From Pseudoalteromonas phenolica (lineage in GTDB: Bacteria; Pseudomonadota; Gammaproteobacteria; Enterobacterales; Alteromonadaceae), in the NCBI RefSeq assembly GCF_001444405.1, contig NZ_CP013188.1, forward strand, positions 248,001-312,000: DNA of 64,000 nt. Reading direction: 5' to 3'. The position numbers and the translations under genes were made by a program. Positions 61,094-64,000 of this stretch are shown here, piece by piece (within the stretch, counting starts at the first letter, position 1; every line of letters starts with the position of its first letter). The notes beneath the pieces were generated by a model, which did no database searches, was not told the origin of the DNA, and worked only from the letters and a program-made list of their open reading frames with translations.

Positions 61094-62194
61094 TTAAAGC
61101 TGGTTATTCGCTTCAAGTACCCAAACATTTACAACGGGGTTATCTTTTTGATAGCTAATTTTGATATCAAGTAGCTGCCCAGAAACTTGTTCATCGACTT
61201 TCATTTTACTTTTAGAAAGGAAATAAAAACCACTGTTGAATGACAGCGAACTGGTATTTTCAATGGCGACGCCTTTTATTTTAGCCAATTCTATCAGCGC
61301 ATCTTTTATGGCTAACTCAATGGCCGTACTCAGCAATAAATCTGAAGACATAGTGCCGCCATGGCCGAAACTGCCTTGGATCAAGCTGCGGTCTTGATAA
61401 ACAGCGTGAGACTGCCAGTTTTCTTGTAGTTCAACAGCGCCTTCAGGCAACACAAAATTACCTATTAGCGTACCATGATATTCACATAGCTCATTAAGTA
61501 CTATGTCATGATGCTGATTAGTTTTAGCTTGGACATTACTTTGTTGACTAAAGCTAGTGGTTTGCCTATTCAATCGGGTGTCAGATGATTGGCTAATAAA
61601 CTCCGTGGCACGCACCTGGCTTCTAGTGAGTAAATCAGCAATTACACTTGCATTTTGTTGAGCCATGGAGAGTTGCTGATAAGGTGTACTGGTATAAAAG
61701 CTTACACCAGTAATAGTATTTGTTTGCTCATCACATAGCCATGTTGGATTACATTTCTGAAATTGGCAAGTGGGCAAGGTTGTCAGTGTTTGTTGTTGGC
61801 TTAAGGCAAATGCATCTTGCTCAAGAGTCGCATAACTATAAATAACACCTTGATAAAAGAATTCTGGCATAAAGCGCACTGCATTGCCTGAAGGGAGTTC
61901 AAGCTTAGCGGAACTGGCTAGCTGTTGCGCGTCGATATCAGTTATCGCGAACTGATGATGGCTTTGTAATTTAACTAAGGCAGCTTTTCTACTTCCCGAT
62001 ATATTGACCCTTCCTTGACTATCATACTTTGCAGCTGCGCCAATAAATCCGGTTGTTTGCTTATGGACCGGTTTGATAAACCAGTGAGGCGCATTTGTCA
62101 TCTCTTGTTTTTTAAGGCCCAGCGTGCTGCTACAGCCAGAAAAAAGTGAAAGCCCGGTTAGTGATAAGGCAAGAGAAAAAAGTCTAAACTTCAT
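61094..62194 (-). CDS. LPP20-like outer-membrane lipoprotein
   Basis: A 366-residue lipoprotein (lipobox FSGC, Cys21). After the lipobox, PHWFIKPVHKQTTGFIGAAAKYD and ISGSRKAALVKLQ resemble the opening of LPP20-type lipoproteins, which begin with a W-F/Y segment followed by a GxA helix. The end (VSGQLLDIKISYQKDNPVVNVWVLE) is a beta-strand pair. Its role is unknown. ATG at 62194 is chosen because the signal peptide begins there; AAGG is about 11 bases upstream and a longer frame runs to 62221. It is transcribed with, and upstream of, the SatD-like gene, 92 bases away. Confidence 0.6.
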   Translation of the reverse strand: MKFRLFSLALSLTGLSLFSGCSSTLGLKKQEMTNAPHWFIKPVHKQTTGFIGAAAKYDSQGRVNISGSRKAALVKLQSHHQFAITDIDAQQLASSAKLELPSGNAVRFMPEFFYQGVIYSYATLEQDAFALSQQQTLTTLPTCQFQKCNPTWLCDEQTNTITGVSFYTSTPYQQLSMAQQNASVIADLLTRSQVRATEFISQSSDTRLNRQTTSFSQQSNVQAKTNQHHDIVLNELCEYHGTLIGNFVLPEGAVELQENWQSHAVYQDRSLIQGSFGHGGTMSSDLLLSTAIELAIKDALIELAKIKGVAIENTSSLSFNSGFYFLSKSKMKVDEQVSGQLLDIKISYQKDNPVVNVWVLEANNQL

Positions 62195-62261
62195 TATGCT
62201 ATTCATCCTTAAAAGCAGCATTAACTTATTTTGATTAGCGCATATTAAACATGAATGACCA

Positions 62262-62429
62262 CTAATCGCAAATTTCAGTAGAACTGTCAGTTTGAGCTTG
62301 TTGTTCGGCTTCTAACTTGGCACGTTCAGCTTTAGAAATGTACTTTGGTTTATTGCTCTTATGCAATTTTTCATTTGCTTTTTTGTCTTTCTTTTTTAGC
62401 TTTTCGTAGATTTTCTTACGTCTATTCAT
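62262..62429 (-). CDS. DUF2986 small basic protein
   Basis: A 55-residue lysine-rich protein beginning MNRRKKIYEKLKKKDKKAN, with SNKPKYISKAERAKLEAE, matching the DUF2986 family found in Alteromonadales and Vibrionales. It has no known function; a nucleic-acid contact is plausible from its charge. The ATG at 62429 fits the family start; the frame extends to a TTG at 62450. The interspersed repeat lies 50 bases upstream. Confidence 0.75.
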   Translation of the reverse strand: MNRRKKIYEKLKKKDKKANEKLHKSNKPKYISKAERAKLEAEQQAQTDSSTEICD

Positions 62430-62479
62430 AGTTGGGGCGTATGCAGCCAATCTCGTTAAGTTGGTAGAGGGCTATTTTA

Positions 62480-62641
62480 ATACCAACCCTCAATAATACT
62501 CAATCATTTTGAGGGGCTAAAACTGACGCTAGCTTTGTTAAAAATTTTTCATTTAGAACAACTAAACAACAAAATTTTTGCGGTGCTATCGAGCAGTTTT
62601 CCTTGCCTCAAAATAGAGCGCTTAATTAAGAGGGCTGGTAT
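62480..62641. repeat. 162-bp interspersed repeat with ATACCA termini (copy 2)
   Basis: ATACCAACCCTC at the left end matches the complement of GAGGGCTGGTAT at the right end in 11 of 12 bases. It shares CAATCATTTTGAGGG, CATTTAGAACAACTAAA and TTGCCTCAAAATAGA with the repeat at 54785-54994 but lacks about 48 internal bases. No ORF. The rest of the gap to 62802 shows only the next gene's promoter region. Confidence 0.7.
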
Positions 62642-62802
62642 AACTGTTTTTCATTAAGCAAAAAAGCAACAAGTACTTTCTTATTGTACTAGCACAACGA
62701 ATATAATTGTATACAATGTGCAAAATAAGCTAAGTAATAAAAAGCATCAATGTTCACATGCAATAAAACTAGGATATTGATGAGAATACCTTGGAGCCAA
62801 AT

Positions 62803-64000
62803 ATGATCAAACAAACCCTAACTGCACTTGCCGTTTGTGCAGTACTCGCCGGTTGCTCTACTGAAACAACACAAAAAACAAAGTCAGTAGCGGCGCAACA
62901 AGCTCAAGTAAGTCGTGTTGAAGTCGACAACATGATTAATGCGTATACTAAAAACTTCATCAATCATCAGCCTGCTTTAGCAACGTCTTTAAAACTAGAT
63001 AGCACTGAGTTTGGTCAGTACGCAAATCGTTTACCAAATTACTCATTGGCAGGCATGCAAGCCCTGCAAATAGATATGCATAAAGCGGCGGAGCAACTTA
63101 ACGCATTGCAGAGTAAGAACCTCTCAGAGAAAGACCGCTTACATGTTGCCGTAAATGAAGTAATTGCTCGTTATTATGCGGGCGACAAGCAGTTCAGTGG
63201 TGGTTATATTGATACGTGGGGCGGGCATTTACCATATGTAGTAAATCAAATTTCAGGCCCATTAATTGATATTCCAAATATACTAAAAGATCAACATGGT
63301 ATTACATCAGAGAAGGATGCCACAGATTATCTTAAACGTTTGTCTGCATTTGCGACTTTAACAGAGCAAGTACGCAGCAAGGTGGCAGATGATGCCAGCA
63401 AAGGCATCGTCTTACCTAAACCACTTTTCCCAAACACCTTAGGATATTTAAATAATTTCACAGCGCCAGATGCATCTGAACACCCATTGGTGAGTAGTTT
63501 TGCTGAGAAACTTAATGAGCTCAATACGCTTGATGATAAAACCAAAGCGGTTTTAGTTAAAAAAGCAGCGAATATTGTTGAGTCGGAGATCTATCCAGCT
63601 TTTGCTGAAGTAGTTCAAGATATGCAAGTGTTAGAAACGAAAGCGCCAACAAAAGTAGGTATTTGGGCGCAGCCGAATGGCGAAGCGTTTTATCAGCATG
63701 AAATTACATATCTAGCAGATTCAACCATGACCGCCGAAGAAATTCATAATGTTGGTTTGGCTGAGGTTAAGCGGATTTCTGAGCAGATGGATACAATTTT
63801 AAAAGATAATGGCTATACACAAGGCTCAGTTGGCGAGCGTATGCAAAAGCTTAGCGAAGAGCCTCGTTTCTTATTTGCTGACAGCGATGCTGGTCGTGAG
63901 GAGTTATTGGCATTCTTACGTGGCGAAATCAAAACCATAGAGGAGAAAGCGCTCGGTTTATTTTCTTCATTACCGCCTCAGGCAGTTGAAGTGAAGCGCA
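62803..64000 (+). CDS. DUF885 family lipoprotein (3' end beyond window)
   Basis: The first 399 residues are visible; the frame is open to the window's end. A lipoprotein signal has its lipobox LAGC at Cys18. The body (YTKNFINHQPALATSLKLD, YIDTWGGHLPYVVNQISG, and FYQHEITYLADSTMTAEEIH) matches the helical DUF885 family, which is distantly related to M32-like metallopeptidases; the zinc motif would lie beyond the edge. GGAG lies six bases before the ATG. Probably envelope-anchored and involved in peptide breakdown. Confidence 0.83.
   Translation, partial: MIKQTLTALAVCAVLAGCSTETTQKTKSVAAQQAQVSRVEVDNMINAYTKNFINHQPALATSLKLDSTEFGQYANRLPNYSLAGMQALQIDMHKAAEQLNALQSKNLSEKDRLHVAVNEVIARYYAGDKQFSGGYIDTWGGHLPYVVNQISGPLIDIPNILKDQHGITSEKDATDYLKRLSAFATLTEQVRSKVADDASKGIVLPKPLFPNTLGYLNNFTAPDASEHPLVSSFAEKLNELNTLDDKTKAVLVKKAANIVESEIYPAFAEVVQDMQVLETKAPTKVGIWAQPNGEAFYQHEITYLADSTMTAEEIHNVGLAEVKRISEQMDTILKDNGYTQGSVGERMQKLSEEPRFLFADSDAGREELLAFLRGEIKTIEEKALGLFSSLPPQAVEVKR

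Overview
The window looks like a chromosomal stretch of a marine gammaproteobacterium of the order Alteromonadales, most likely Pseudoalteromonas. This is inferred from gene content: many secreted hydrolases with PPC domains, a GH19 chitinase, TonB-receptor/halogenase/pullulanase genes, a TorF-type porin, DUF2986 and DUF3307 proteins, and AT-rich DNA with short inverted-repeat elements. No rRNA, tRNA, CRISPR array or complete insertion sequence was found. Both ends cut genes: a DUF1272 gene on the left and a DUF885 lipoprotein gene on the right.

1-13 kb: a tightly packed GlxA-type regulator/S41 peptidase/DUF1272 operon (minus strand), a TorF-like porin, a solute-binding protein, rraA followed by a decayed partial copy of itself, a leucine-rich-repeat protein, an orphan sugar-binding protein, a Tricorn-type protease, and a porin/solute-binding pair. 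13-31 kb: a Cache-domain chemoreceptor, a GNAT acetyltransferase, a TetR regulator divergent from a metallo-hydrolase lipoprotein with a clear operator between them, then an exoenzyme zone (subtilase, lysyl-endopeptidase-like protease, GH19 chitinase). In this zone lies a 715-residue protein that reads as a Cache sensor fused to a pentameric ligand-gated ion channel. A second chemoreceptor, a DUF6436 protein and an RNA methyltransferase follow, then a 266-bp inverted-repeat element and a frameshifted GG-leader peptide gene.

31-42 kb: the most coherent system in the window. A NYN-domain gene precedes a same-strand cluster encoding DUF2170 (YjfI-like), PspA/IM30 (YjfJ-like), a small ribbon-helix-helix protein, a YqiJ/NfeD-like membrane protein, a YqiK-like flotillin and a 1935-residue DUF3686/AAA ATPase. 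It looks like a membrane-integrity or stress module. 42-47 kb: a phospholipase A2-like secreted protein lies between two copies of a proBA-terminator segment, followed by proBA.

47-64 kb: an alpha-glucan locus consists of a TonB receptor plus flavin halogenase transcribed away from a pullulanase lipoprotein, with two identical opposed 14-bp operator-like boxes between them. It is followed by zapE, an M9 collagenase-like lipoprotein with two VHL-beta-like repeats, a third orphan solute-binding protein, a one-base-spaced SatD/DUF3307 pair that may be a nucleotide-signalling unit, an outer-membrane lipoprotein, a DUF2986 protein and a DUF885 lipoprotein. Two related 162-210-bp repeats with ATACCA termini sit in the gaps at 54.8 and 62.5 kb.

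All functions are assigned by reading motifs. No database search or structure prediction was run.
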